In this document: positions 25,065 to 34,111 of the stretch, one piece after another
How the letters are laid out: each line of letters opens with the position of its first letter
Position numbering within the stretch: the stretch's first letter is position 1
NCBI GenBank assembly: GCA_913057925.1
Contig: CAJXPG010000020.1
Coordinates: forward strand, 1-38,104
Direction of reading: 5' to 3'
From: an uncultured Colwellia sp.
GTDB taxonomy: Bacteria > Pseudomonadota > Gammaproteobacteria > Enterobacterales > Alteromonadaceae
Length of the DNA stretch: 38,104 nucleotides
Translations under genes and position numbers: made by a program
The notes under the pieces: generated by a model
Seen by the model: the letters and a program-made list of their open reading frames with translations, nothing else
Told to the model about the DNA's origin: nothing
The model's database searches: none

Positions 25065-26267
25065 TTAAGATTGTTTTACTTTTTTATATTCATGTAACCA
25101 ATAGGTGGTATCTAGTTTTGAAAGAGGTTTACTGATGTAATAGCCTTGCCCTATATCACAGCCCATTGAAAGTAGTAGCTTGAAGGTTTCTTTATCTTCG
25201 ATGCCTTCTGCGACAACCTTCATCCCGAGTTTATGCGATAGGGTTATGCAGGTATCTACAATGACTTTAGATTCAGAACTTGAAAGTAATTTACTGATAA
25301 AAGACCTATCAATTTTTAACTCATTAAAAGGTATACGATAAAGCTGTAATAAAGAGGAGTAACCAGTACCGAAATCGTCAATAGATAAATGAAACCCTTT
25401 CAGTCTCATCCTGGTTAAGGTGTCCATAGAAGGAATTAATTCGCCCATTAATTCAGATTCAGTTACTTCAAAACATATTTTTGATGGCTTGATTGAAGCT
25501 TTTTTGATTAATTCTTCAAGTTTTTCTGGCAAACTTAATGAGGTAACGTTACTGGCACAGATATTAATAGAAACATTGACGTTATAACCCAGTTTTTCCC
25601 ATTCACTCTCTTGCTCTATAGCAATTTTAATAATGCTGTCTGTCAGGGGTTCTAATAAATTATATTTTTCGACAAACGGTAGGAAATCATCTGGAAATAT
25701 CATAGATTTTTCAGGATGTATCCAGCGTACCAGTGCCTCTACGCCAATGAGCTTATTGGTTTTTAAGTCCACTTGAGGTTGGTAATAAAGTACTAACTGA
25801 TTATCCTTTATCGCTTTGCTAATTTCTTCTTTAGAGAAGTGAGTACTCTTAACGACAGTGCTCTTAGTACTAGGATTGGCAATATTGGTTATATTAGTAC
25901 TGGGCTGCTTGATAAGGCTAGCAAGAATAGCCTGAACTTTATCGGGATCAACAGGCTTAGTTATTTGAGCAATAACTTGTAACCCTAATTGCTGGGCTAA
26001 CATTGCGGTAGAATGCAAAACACTTGAATCAAAGCCACTGATTAATATTAATTTAGATAAACAGTTTTTTTCTGCTAGGGCACGTAATATCTCAACGCCG
26101 TCCATTTTTGGCATTTTAATATCTAAAATAACGACATCGTTACAAGTCAGTTGTTTTTTAATAAAGTCAGGCGAATTTAAAAAAATTTCAACATCGGAGA
26201 AGGCTTCTTTTGAAATTTCTTTTAAAAGTGCCGCAAAATCGGGATCATCTTCAACAATATATAACAT
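25065..26267 (-). CDS. Response regulator with EAL c-di-GMP phosphodiesterase domain
   Basis: A 400-residue cytoplasmic protein with an N-terminal receiver domain (1-120; acidic pair EDD, phosphoacceptor Asp49 in VVILDIKMPK, Lys in ITKPVD) and a C-terminal EAL domain (about 150-395). The EAL motif VEALVRW (Glu177), SINICAS, FEVTES, IDDFGTGYSSL, LKIDRSF, AEGIE and IGQGYYISKP are all intact, so the domain should be an active c-di-GMP phosphodiesterase (c-di-GMP to pGpG). There is no GGDEF domain. It precedes the hybrid histidine kinase by 23 bp. No clear ribosome binding site is seen before ATG 26267. Phosphorylation by the neighbour would probably regulate phosphodiesterase activity. Confidence 0.94.
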   Translation of the reverse strand: MLYIVEDDPDFAALLKEISKEAFSDVEIFLNSPDFIKKQLTCNDVVILDIKMPKMDGVEILRALAEKNCLSKLILISGFDSSVLHSTAMLAQQLGLQVIAQITKPVDPDKVQAILASLIKQPSTNITNIANPSTKSTVVKSTHFSKEEISKAIKDNQLVLYYQPQVDLKTNKLIGVEALVRWIHPEKSMIFPDDFLPFVEKYNLLEPLTDSIIKIAIEQESEWEKLGYNVNVSINICASNVTSLSLPEKLEELIKKASIKPSKICFEVTESELMGELIPSMDTLTRMRLKGFHLSIDDFGTGYSSLLQLYRIPFNELKIDRSFISKLLSSSESKVIVDTCITLSHKLGMKVVAEGIEDKETFKLLLSMGCDIGQGYYISKPLSKLDTTYWLHEYKKVKQS

Positions 26268-26356
26268 AGATAATTAAACTGTATTTTTATGTTAAAAAAA
26301 GTATAGCTCAATTGAAAATGTGCACATATTATTTGTAATCATGAGGGGGAGTTATC

Positions 26357-26391
26357 AAAAAAACACCTAGCCTCATCGCTGAAACTAGGTG
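26357..26391 (-). terminator. Rho-independent terminator of the chitin operon
   Basis: On the minus strand CACCTAGTTTCA and TGAGGCTAGGTG form a 12-bp stem (two G-U pairs) closed by a GCGA (GNRA) tetraloop and followed by seven T residues. It lies about 90 bp after the ChiA-type chitinase stop and before the REC-EAL gene promoter. Confidence 0.9.
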
Positions 26392-26406
26392 AAAAGTGTA
26401 GGGAGT

Positions 26407-26476
26407 TAATTAGTTACCTCATACCAAAAAAGGTTTCCACTTCCGTGTGAGAAAGGCGGCTAATTAGTTACCACAT
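26407..26476. repeat. Short direct repeat in the 3' untranslated region of the chitin operon
   Basis: TAATTAGTTACCTCAT (26407-26422) and TAATTAGTTACCACAT (26461-26476) match at 15 of 16 positions, 54 bp apart. They lie between the chitinase stop and the terminator. Function unknown. Confidence 0.7.
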
Positions 26477-26482
26477 GTATCC

Positions 26483-29104
26483 TTACTTTTTCCAAACATC
26501 GGCAGTGCCAGGCTCTTCACCTTTTGTCCACCAAGCAGCGGTATAGGTTACGCCGTTGTGTGATGCTGTATCACCAGTGTTATAAACTAAATCAGCACGC
26601 CAAGCACGAACAGTGCCGTCATCAGGAATGACTTCTGACCATGCGCCGCTTTGATCAGGTTGTTCACCTGTAGTCCACCAGTTTGCTTTATATTCAACGC
26701 CGTTGAACATGACTGTATCGCCGGTATTATAAATTTTACCGCTATCCCAAGTTGTACCACCACCTGTGGTTTTATTGGTTACGGTTACGGTGAAGCTTTG
26801 TGTGGTCACTACTGTGCCATCGCTAACGTCAACACTAACAGTGTAATTAGTATCAGCATCAACTTCGGTTGCAGTTAATGTAACATTGGCATCAGCACCA
26901 GAGAGTGTTAAACCTGCTGGTACGTTCCATGAGAATGTTAGCGGATCGTTATCTGCATCAGTCGCGCTAACAGCCACATTGGTTTGCATGTTTTCTTCAA
27001 TAGTTACATCAGCAATCATCTCAACCACTGGAGCATTATTACCTGTTGTTGGTGCTACAACGGTTAAGGTCGTTGACTTACTTACGTTTGCTGTACCGTC
27101 TGATACCGTTAATGTTAATACGTAGTTAGTATTTTGTGTCACGGTACTGGCTGTAACCGCAACACTTGCACTATCAGTGCCGGTTGCCGTTAATGCATTA
27201 TCGATTGACCAGCTGTATGTCAGTGGGTCATTGTCAGCATCGGTTGCGCTTGCCGTGATAGTAATATTTTCACCTGAGTTCACAGAGAAGCTATTAGCTA
27301 AACTAATTACTGGCTTTTTATTGATTGGACCAACAACACCACCTAAACCTTCATGCATAGCATTAAGGATATCGCCATTATCAGCATCAATTTCCCAAGC
27401 AAATAAACCACCTAGACCATTAGCTGTAACATACTGGCCTTTAGCTAAGACAGAACGCGGACTATCGTAAGTCACTAAGGTGCCCGATTGTCTGTTCCAA
27501 ACATAAGCCGCATCGGCAAGTTCGTCATAACCAACTTCAAAGCCGTTTACGCCAGTACCTGCGCTACCTACCATATGTTGTGCAAGACCTTTATAGTCGA
27601 TAATGCCATCTTCCCAAACGCCTTGAGCAGTAGAGCCTTTAAGCTTTCCTGTACCGTCAGCAGTCATTGGGTTATCAGCAATAGTAGTATTTGCTGGCAT
27701 TACACCTTCCCAACCACGGCCGTACATTGCGGTACCAACCACGATTTGTTTAGCGGCAACACCTTGCGCTAATAATAAATCTACGGCATTAGTGATAGTG
27801 TAAGCTGGGCCTTTACGTGGCTCGCCTTTATCATCTAAGCCAGTGCCATTACATTCATCAACACTGATATGGCTACCACAGTTTAAGCCTGTTTGATGAC
27901 CGGTTACATTGTTCCAGCCGCCAAAGAAGTCATAAGTCATGGCAAAGATGTAATCCATAAATTGCGCAGCAGCTGCGTAATCAACGTCTTCAATTTTGTC
28001 GTAACCTGAACCAATAGCGGAAGTTAGTTCATACTGACGACCCGTTTCAGCTTCAAGTTCATCTAACATGATGCGAAGTTCTTGCATTAATGCAACATAC
28101 GCTGGACCATCGTTAACGGTATCGCCAAGTTTTGAACCTGCTGCACCATCACCACCTGGGAATTCCCAATCAATGTCTACACCGTCGTAAAATTTCCATG
28201 TTTTCAGGAATTTTTTCATTGAGGCGACAAAAACGTCACGATTAGCTTTGCTAGTAAAACCATAAAATGGGTCAGATAACGTCCAACCACCCACTGAAGG
28301 TAATATTTTCAGATCAGGGTTACGTTGTTTTAATGCCATTAATTGCGCATAAGTACCACGAATTGGATCTTTTGCATCAATACCCGGAAGGGCTTTTTGG
28401 ATAGCAGCCCAAGGATCATGAATTACAACTTCGTAATCGGCTGAGCCAGCACAAGCAGTTTCTAATGCACGCCAGCTATTACCATTTTCTATTTCTTTTA
28501 ATGATTCGTTAGCGCCACAAATTGGAATGAAACCGTATAATAAATGCGTTAAGTTATCAGCTGGTATTTGGGTGACATCATAACCACGACCATAAATTCC
28601 CCATTCAACAAAATAAGCACCAACGACATTATCTATTTGCGTTGGATAACTTTTATTGTTTGGATCAATGTTCATAGCCAAAGGTGCTAAATGACCACCA
28701 TCAGTATCAGCAATAATAATTTCTTTTTGTGCACTGGTCGCACAGTCAGCACCTTCACATAATGCAATGGTTAATTGGTGACGACCTGATTTATCATAAG
28801 GGAAGTTGATAACGCCGCCCTTAGTCCCTGCTGCCAATGTACCTTCGTTGACAAGCATGTCATCAAAATAGACTTTGTAGCTATCGCCGCCGGTACCACT
28901 CCATGAATTCCATTTAATAGCAATATCCACCACGTCTTTAGCAGTAACTAGGTCTTTATAAGAACCGTTGTTTTCAAGATCGACCTCAACAAAAGAGTAA
29001 TTTTGTGGTGTCCAATCAATGCTTGGTGCAGCTGGTGCTGCTTGAGCATGTTGTGATGACAGTGCTGCGCTTATCGCACACACAGTGAGTAGTTTTTTAT
29101 ACAT
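26483..29104 (-). CDS. chiA: GH18 chitinase, Serratia ChiA type, with two Ig-like and two CBM5/12 domains
   Basis: An 873-residue secreted endo/exochitinase cleaving beta-1,4-GlcNAc chains of chitin. Signal peptide 1-22 (AQA-A). Residues 23-150 form the ChiA N-terminal FnIII-like domain, and 160-590 the GH18 barrel with DGVDIDWEFPGG (catalytic Glu314). The barrel is closely similar to Serratia ChiA throughout (LTHLLYGFIPICG, VGTAMYGRGW, LGGLFAWEIDADNGDILN). Then two cadherin/Ig-like domains (about 597-685 and 690-775) and two chitin-binding CBM5/12 modules (780-822 and 828-873) with ANWW and AAWW. AGAGG precedes the ATG. It is the last gene of the chitin operon, 79 bp after the LPMO gene, and ends at a strong terminator. 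Confidence 0.95.
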   Translation of the reverse strand: MYKKLLTVCAISAALSSQHAQAAPAAPSIDWTPQNYSFVEVDLENNGSYKDLVTAKDVVDIAIKWNSWSGTGGDSYKVYFDDMLVNEGTLAAGTKGGVINFPYDKSGRHQLTIALCEGADCATSAQKEIIIADTDGGHLAPLAMNIDPNNKSYPTQIDNVVGAYFVEWGIYGRGYDVTQIPADNLTHLLYGFIPICGANESLKEIENGNSWRALETACAGSADYEVVIHDPWAAIQKALPGIDAKDPIRGTYAQLMALKQRNPDLKILPSVGGWTLSDPFYGFTSKANRDVFVASMKKFLKTWKFYDGVDIDWEFPGGDGAAGSKLGDTVNDGPAYVALMQELRIMLDELEAETGRQYELTSAIGSGYDKIEDVDYAAAAQFMDYIFAMTYDFFGGWNNVTGHQTGLNCGSHISVDECNGTGLDDKGEPRKGPAYTITNAVDLLLAQGVAAKQIVVGTAMYGRGWEGVMPANTTIADNPMTADGTGKLKGSTAQGVWEDGIIDYKGLAQHMVGSAGTGVNGFEVGYDELADAAYVWNRQSGTLVTYDSPRSVLAKGQYVTANGLGGLFAWEIDADNGDILNAMHEGLGGVVGPINKKPVISLANSFSVNSGENITITASATDADNDPLTYSWSIDNALTATGTDSASVAVTASTVTQNTNYVLTLTVSDGTANVSKSTTLTVVAPTTGNNAPVVEMIADVTIEENMQTNVAVSATDADNDPLTFSWNVPAGLTLSGADANVTLTATEVDADTNYTVSVDVSDGTVVTTQSFTVTVTNKTTGGGTTWDSGKIYNTGDTVMFNGVEYKANWWTTGEQPDQSGAWSEVIPDDGTVRAWRADLVYNTGDTASHNGVTYTAAWWTKGEEPGTADVWKK

Positions 29105-29126
29105 ATCTGCCTCTTATTATAATAAT

Positions 29127-29140
29127 GCTAGTTTCCTAGC
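29127..29140 (-). repeat. Hairpin in the intercistronic region upstream of chiA
   Basis: Minus-strand GCTAGGAAACTAGC is a perfect 5-bp stem with a GAAA (GNRA) tetraloop, located 22 bp upstream of the chiA start. No T-run follows, so it is not an intrinsic terminator. It may stabilise or mark a processed 5' end. Confidence 0.55.
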
Positions 29141-29183
29141 GTGTTGTTATTGTTAAACAATTTTTTCGCGTTTACTTTCGTTG

Positions 29184-30776
29184 TTATCGTTTTTGCCAAA
29201 CATCACTGACATCAGGCTGCTCACCTTTCGTCCACCATTTAGCTTGATAGTTAATCCCTTGATAACTGACTACGGCACCTTGAGAATATTCATGTTGCGC
29301 ATTCCAAATGGCGGTACCGCCATCGGTTGATGACTCTAATTGCCAAGCGTTGCTGTTATTGGGTGTTTGATTCTTATTCCACCATTTGGCTGAATAGACT
29401 TTATTTTGATAACTGACTTTGTCGCCAGATGAATAGGCAGCATTGCTATCCCATGGTGGAATCGTTGGCTCTACTACGCTGTTAGTCACTGTGACCGTGA
29501 AGCTTTTTGATGTAGTTAACATGCCATCTGAAACGGCAACACTTAGAGTAAAGTCAGTGTTTTGTTCAACTGCTGGCGCAGAAATGGTGACATTGGCATC
29601 GGCGCCGCTGTAATTTAGTTCACTGGGTATTTGCCAAGTAAACGTTAGCTCACTTTGCTCATCGTCAAATGCGTGAACATGAATCGCTTCAGTTGACGAT
29701 TCTTCCATTACAATATTGGCAATATCATGGACAATGGGCGCAGTATTAACAGGTGCAGCTTGAATACTTACAACAAAAGTATGCTCTGTATCAGATAGGT
29801 AAGTGACATTACTAAGTAAATTATTGCTATCAAAAGCTATGTTACCTTGTGAGTCTTTGACACCAATATTAAGTAAATGCGGATAATTTTGGTTTAAGCT
29901 GTTGGCAAAGTCGCTACCCCAAGAGGCTTGATTGGCTGAAGTGATAGCGAGTTGTTGATTGACAATTTCTTGACCGTTAGCATTAAAAGCGCGGAAGTTA
30001 ACCGTTTCACCTATGGCGGCTGACTGTCCTTGTTTGAGGTAAAACCCCGCATTAAACCAGTTATCTACAGCCGTGTTATCACGAATAATGGTGATATCAC
30101 TACAGTTATAAAATCCTTCACCAACGACATCATCACGTTGCCAGCGGCTATATAGAATTGCATCACCAACACGTTCTGCTGGAATGTTCACGCTCATCTC
30201 GTAAAAGCGGTTACCATCAGTGGCTTTAATAAAGTCAACATTGCCATGTGATTGCACTAGGCTAATATCGGCCCAAGTTAATGGCATAGTGCTACCATCA
30301 TAGTTAGCATCACTTAAATAGAACTGCCAAAAGCTTGGATTATGTGGTGTGGTGGCCAAAAATTTAATTTGAATATCCCCATTGGCATTAGGTACTACTT
30401 CACTGCGTTGCCAATGAGCGGAAGGTAAATTCATGCCTTTTTTCTTCACATCGCCACCCGCACATAAAGTACCATCCGGAATATTAGCTTTCACCTCGAC
30501 TAAATTGGTGAAATCGGCAGTGTTGACGGCAAACTCATGTTGCTGAATGAATTGAAAGTGACCAGAGTCTAAGTAAGCAGCACGACAAGCAGCATTAGGA
30601 ATACTTGAGCCATCTTCGGGCCACCAATAACCTTGTTGTAATTCACAAAAGGCTTGGCGAGCCATTGGACTGAACATATAACCATGGGCAGAAACTTGTT
30701 GATTAGCACCAAATAATGTCGATGAGAGCGCCAGTGTTATCGCTGCTGTTTTAAGGTTTAAGTGAAATTTAGACAT
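29184..30776 (-). CDS. Lytic chitin monooxygenase (AA10 LPMO) with GbpA2-like, Ig-like and two CBM5/12 domains
   Basis: A 530-residue secreted copper enzyme that oxidatively cleaves crystalline chitin. The signal peptide ends at VSA, exposing His31 as the mature N-terminal copper ligand (HGYM). The second ligand is His145 in ATTPHNPSFWQFY, and EGFYNC supplies the axial aromatic. AA10 spans about 31-225, with sequence style close to CbpD-type proteins. A GbpA domain-2-like module (about 235-335), a cadherin/Ig-like domain (340-425) and two CBM5/12 modules (435-480 and 486-530; AKWW twice) follow. Start is set by AGGGGA before ATG 30776. It lies between two chitinases in one strand, 84 bp after the first, and likely acts synergistically with them. 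Confidence 0.94.
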   Translation of the reverse strand: MSKFHLNLKTAAITLALSSTLFGANQQVSAHGYMFSPMARQAFCELQQGYWWPEDGSSIPNAACRAAYLDSGHFQFIQQHEFAVNTADFTNLVEVKANIPDGTLCAGGDVKKKGMNLPSAHWQRSEVVPNANGDIQIKFLATTPHNPSFWQFYLSDANYDGSTMPLTWADISLVQSHGNVDFIKATDGNRFYEMSVNIPAERVGDAILYSRWQRDDVVGEGFYNCSDITIIRDNTAVDNWFNAGFYLKQGQSAAIGETVNFRAFNANGQEIVNQQLAITSANQASWGSDFANSLNQNYPHLLNIGVKDSQGNIAFDSNNLLSNVTYLSDTEHTFVVSIQAAPVNTAPIVHDIANIVMEESSTEAIHVHAFDDEQSELTFTWQIPSELNYSGADANVTISAPAVEQNTDFTLSVAVSDGMLTTSKSFTVTVTNSVVEPTIPPWDSNAAYSSGDKVSYQNKVYSAKWWNKNQTPNNSNAWQLESSTDGGTAIWNAQHEYSQGAVVSYQGINYQAKWWTKGEQPDVSDVWQKR

Positions 30777-30787
30777 AGTGTTCCCCT

Positions 30788-30815
30788 AGCGATAAATGCC
30801 GAAGTATTTATCGCT
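30788..30815 (-). repeat. Very stable UUCG hairpin between chitinase and LPMO genes
   Basis: AGCGATAAAT and ATTTATCGCT form a perfect 10-bp stem. The loop on the minus strand is ACTTCGGC, which can close as a C(UUCG)G tetraloop. The stem ends one base from the GGGG of the LPMO ribosome binding site (30783-30786). No T-run follows. Confidence 0.8.
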
Positions 30816-30860
30816 GGTTATTTGTAAAAATGATTAAGTTATTTGAAGTAAAGGATGCGT

Positions 30861-33800
30861 TTATAAACTACAAACTTTATCCCAGTCGGAGCCGCCCGGC
30901 TCAGAGCTAGCCCACCATTTAGCTTGGTAAACTGCATTGTCGTGGACAACCATATCGCCTTGATTGGCATGACTAGAATTCCCAGCCCAATCTTTTTGTG
31001 GAAATTCTGGGTAAACAGACAAGCTTGCGACATCAACTCCTTCACAGGTTGCGCCTGTTCCGCCGCCATCACCGCCACCCGTTCCACCGCCTGAAGTTGC
31101 TTCTGTTAAGTGTGGATATTCAGCTTTGAAGGCAAAGGTTTTACCGTCTTTTTCGATGGTAAAGTTCACCGGGCCACTGATTGGCATGTAATACATCACT
31201 TGCGCATTGACAGTTTCACCCGGCGCAAACGGTTCAGCTTCGCCGCCCCATTCATTGGTTAACGTGATAGAGAAACGATGGAAGTCATTTTCAAAACCGC
31301 CAATATTGTCACCTGCTGTGTTTGATGCATTAACATCGATAGCCATTTTCAATTTCTTAGTAGCATTCCAGTTAGATTTGAAGATAGCTGATGTTGAAAC
31401 TGGCACATCAAATGAGATTTTGGCACCGCTCAAATCAATTGTAGAGTTGTTGGTAAAGGCAAACGTTGGACTGATTGGATAGTTGTCATCACCAACCGGG
31501 AAGTCTTTAGCAACAAAACTCACATCAACCATTTCAGTTGGTTTAACAAATGCTTTATTGCCCTTGTCTATCCCGTATGGCGTGCCACTTTGATTAAATT
31601 TATCATAAGCAATCGTTGTCATGGTTGAGCCCATAAAGTACTCACCTTTAGCAGCGTCATAATCAAAATCACCTGCTAATTCCCAGAACATTACGCCACC
31701 TAAATTATTATTAATCACGTAATCAACTTTAGTTGCCATCGATTCTTCATCTTCCGTTGAGATGAAAACTTTTTTGGCATCGTTCCATAACCAAGGAGCG
31801 ACGGCGACACTGTCATAATGACGGGTATAATTGCCAATAAACTTATCGCTAGCATCATTTACCGGATCTAGGCCGTAAGCAGCTGAATAGCTACCAACTA
31901 TGCCTTGTTCAAGGTTTTTAACATGCCAGAGTGGGTTTGAGCCAGCAGGCACTTCGCGATCATTTTCAGTGTCATGCCAAAGGTTGTCGATACCTATAGC
32001 ACCATTACCACAGCTGTTTTTATCGCCTTTACCAGTACCTTTTGGACAATTTGCTTGATCTGGGAAAGCTGCTTGACCCCACAAACCATTGGTGCCACCA
32101 GAAACATCTTTAAAGCCACGCGTGTAGTAAGGAATACCTATGTTGATTCGACCGGCAGATAACCCGCCGCGGAAATACTTCACAGCCCAATCAGTATTTA
32201 AATAACCGATACCTTCAAACTCTTTAGTACCGTAAACATCCCACGCAGCTAATTCAGAATCTAAACCAGTATCAAATAATGATGCGTTATGACCAACGTG
32301 TGAATTCCATGCTCCGTGTAAGTCATAAGACATAATATTTACGTAATCTAGGTATTGTGTGGCTTGGAAGGTTTCCATACCACGTAATAAATAACCTGAT
32401 GAAGGCGAAGCAATTGTCAGTAGATAATGTTTACCTGCAGCTTCACCCGCTCTATCAAGACCTTCACGCAATGATTTCATTAACACTTGGTAAGAAGCAT
32501 TTAAGTGCGCACGGCGAGCATTTGAAAAAACGAAGTCATCAGGATGGCCAGAGTCCGCCATTGATGATGGATATTCATAATCAATATCTACACCATCAAA
32601 ACCATATTTCTCAATGAACTCAACAGCACTGGCAGTGAAAGCTGAAATGCCAGCATGGTTAACACTGCCGTCTGCGTTGGTTGTTAAGGTATAAAAACCA
32701 CCATCGGCAACACGTCCGTTTTCGCCAAAATGACCGCCAGTTTCAGCCCAGCCGCCAACAGAAACTAACGTTTTCACTCCTGGATGAAGCTTTTTGTATT
32801 TGTTTAATAGGTTGAAATGCCCTTTGTACGGTAGGTTAGGATCAAGCTCAGCGCCAGCAATCCCTGGCCATTCCATATTTGTCGCAGGGTTGTTCGGTGA
32901 GTTGGGATCACCAATAGACACTTTATGATTGGCATCAACATGCGCAAATGCGTAATTGATATGAGTAATTTTATCCCACGGAATATCACTAACTAGGTAG
33001 CTAGGTTGCTCATTAGCACCATTGCGCCAGCTAGTGAAGTAACCGATTACACGTCGAGGATGATCTGCACCCATTAACTCACGACCATCTTGATCGTAAA
33101 TGGTACAGTAAGGCGTGTTTACGCCTGGGGTTTGGTATAAGCCTTCTGGTCGACAAGCATCTGCGTCAGTGCCTGTTTGTCCATCGGTAACCACGGCAAC
33201 ATTGATAATATTGCTGATTGAGGTTGCACCTTTATCATCGGTCGCTTCAACCGTAAATTTGTGTTGCCCTAAAGCGGGAGCTGCCCAAGTAAAAATTGCG
33301 GTAGCGGCGTTGACAGTATCAATGGCTACACCATTTTCTCGTAATACTAACTGCGTTACTTGTCCGTCACTGTCGGTAGCGGAATATTCAAAAGTAATAT
33401 TGTCACCTACTAAAACTTTGCTTGGCACGGTTGCCATTAAGGTTGCTGTAGGCGCTTGGTTTGGTGGCGGAGTATCTTTAGCTGTCACCGTAATATTCAA
33501 ATTTTCAGTACTGGTTTGCTCACCTTTATCATCAAAGGCAATGGCTTTGATAACATGACTACCTAACGTGGCTGGCCAAGAATATTGATAAGGCGAGCTA
33601 GTCAGGCTGGCGAGTTTAATGTCAGCTAAATATAACTCAACCATTGCAACAGAGCCGTCTTCATCATTGGCATTTAACGAAAAGACAACGCTGTCATTTT
33701 CGGTAAAAGAAGAATTTTGGGCCGGTGAGATAATTGACACCGTGGGTGGGATGTTGACTACAGGGCCGCCATCACAAGTACCGAGGTTTTTCCATTCGCC

Positions 33801-34022
33801 GTATTCAGTGGAGTTCAACACTGGATCTGCTTGTGTCCACCATTTGGCTTCAAAAGCTTGGTTTTGTGATTTTACTTGCTCACCACCGACATTCGTCTGA
33901 CCTTTTTGCCATTCAATTAAATTACTACAATCATAACTTGCAGCAAAAGCGGAGTTACCCAATAAGGCGACAGATATTGCCCCTAATTTTAAAGCGTTAT
34001 TCATTGTTATTATTTTATTCAT
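30861..34022 (-). CDS. Multidomain GH18 chitinase with N- and C-terminal CBM5/12
   Basis: A 1053-residue secreted chitinase, first gene of the chitin operon. Signal peptide about 1-28 (ending AFA-ASY). An N-terminal CBM5/12-like module (29-85, AKWW) is followed by two Ig/PKD-like domains (90-185 and 190-280) and a GH18 domain (about 320-780) with FDGVDIDYEYP (catalytic Glu483) and a long insertion typical of processive chitinases. Then a beta-rich domain (about 830-975), a Gly-rich linker, and a C-terminal CBM5/12 (998-1053, AKWW). I chose ATG 34022 (GGAAG upstream, good signal peptide); a longer start at 34100 would lie upstream of the predicted -10 box and lacks a signal peptide. Likely generates oligosaccharides from chitin ends. 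Confidence 0.94.
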   Translation of the reverse strand: MNKIITMNNALKLGAISVALLGNSAFAASYDCSNLIEWQKGQTNVGGEQVKSQNQAFEAKWWTQADPVLNSTEYGEWKNLGTCDGGPVVNIPPTVSIISPAQNSSFTENDSVVFSLNANDEDGSVAMVELYLADIKLASLTSSPYQYSWPATLGSHVIKAIAFDDKGEQTSTENLNITVTAKDTPPPNQAPTATLMATVPSKVLVGDNITFEYSATDSDGQVTQLVLRENGVAIDTVNAATAIFTWAAPALGQHKFTVEATDDKGATSISNIINVAVVTDGQTGTDADACRPEGLYQTPGVNTPYCTIYDQDGRELMGADHPRRVIGYFTSWRNGANEQPSYLVSDIPWDKITHINYAFAHVDANHKVSIGDPNSPNNPATNMEWPGIAGAELDPNLPYKGHFNLLNKYKKLHPGVKTLVSVGGWAETGGHFGENGRVADGGFYTLTTNADGSVNHAGISAFTASAVEFIEKYGFDGVDIDYEYPSSMADSGHPDDFVFSNARRAHLNASYQVLMKSLREGLDRAGEAAGKHYLLTIASPSSGYLLRGMETFQATQYLDYVNIMSYDLHGAWNSHVGHNASLFDTGLDSELAAWDVYGTKEFEGIGYLNTDWAVKYFRGGLSAGRINIGIPYYTRGFKDVSGGTNGLWGQAAFPDQANCPKGTGKGDKNSCGNGAIGIDNLWHDTENDREVPAGSNPLWHVKNLEQGIVGSYSAAYGLDPVNDASDKFIGNYTRHYDSVAVAPWLWNDAKKVFISTEDEESMATKVDYVINNNLGGVMFWELAGDFDYDAAKGEYFMGSTMTTIAYDKFNQSGTPYGIDKGNKAFVKPTEMVDVSFVAKDFPVGDDNYPISPTFAFTNNSTIDLSGAKISFDVPVSTSAIFKSNWNATKKLKMAIDVNASNTAGDNIGGFENDFHRFSITLTNEWGGEAEPFAPGETVNAQVMYYMPISGPVNFTIEKDGKTFAFKAEYPHLTEATSGGGTGGGDGGGTGATCEGVDVASLSVYPEFPQKDWAGNSSHANQGDMVVHDNAVYQAKWWASSEPGGSDWDKVCSL

Positions 34023-34082
34023 GACACTTCCATTTTTACATTTTGTTAACATTGTTTTTATCATGTCATTTAAAGCTAACAC

Positions 34083-34111
34083 AAAATATTTAAAGGTCAA
34101 TCTGTCGTCAA
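34083..34111 (-). promoter_or_regulatory. Putative promoter of the chitin operon
   Basis: On the minus strand TTGACG (34106-34111) and TATTTT (34083-34088) are separated by 17 bp. This places transcription start about 55 bases before the chosen chitinase start codon. Confidence 0.55.

Noticed and set aside
33115-33558. A 147-codon open frame on the plus strand inside the chitinase gene
   Set aside because: It is antisense to well-defined Ig-like and GH18 coding sequence and has no recognisable protein features; the same holds for other antisense frames in the chitin and metalloprotease genes.
34023-34100. A 26-residue longer chitinase N-terminus
   Set aside because: It lies upstream of or within the predicted promoter and destroys the signal peptide layout.
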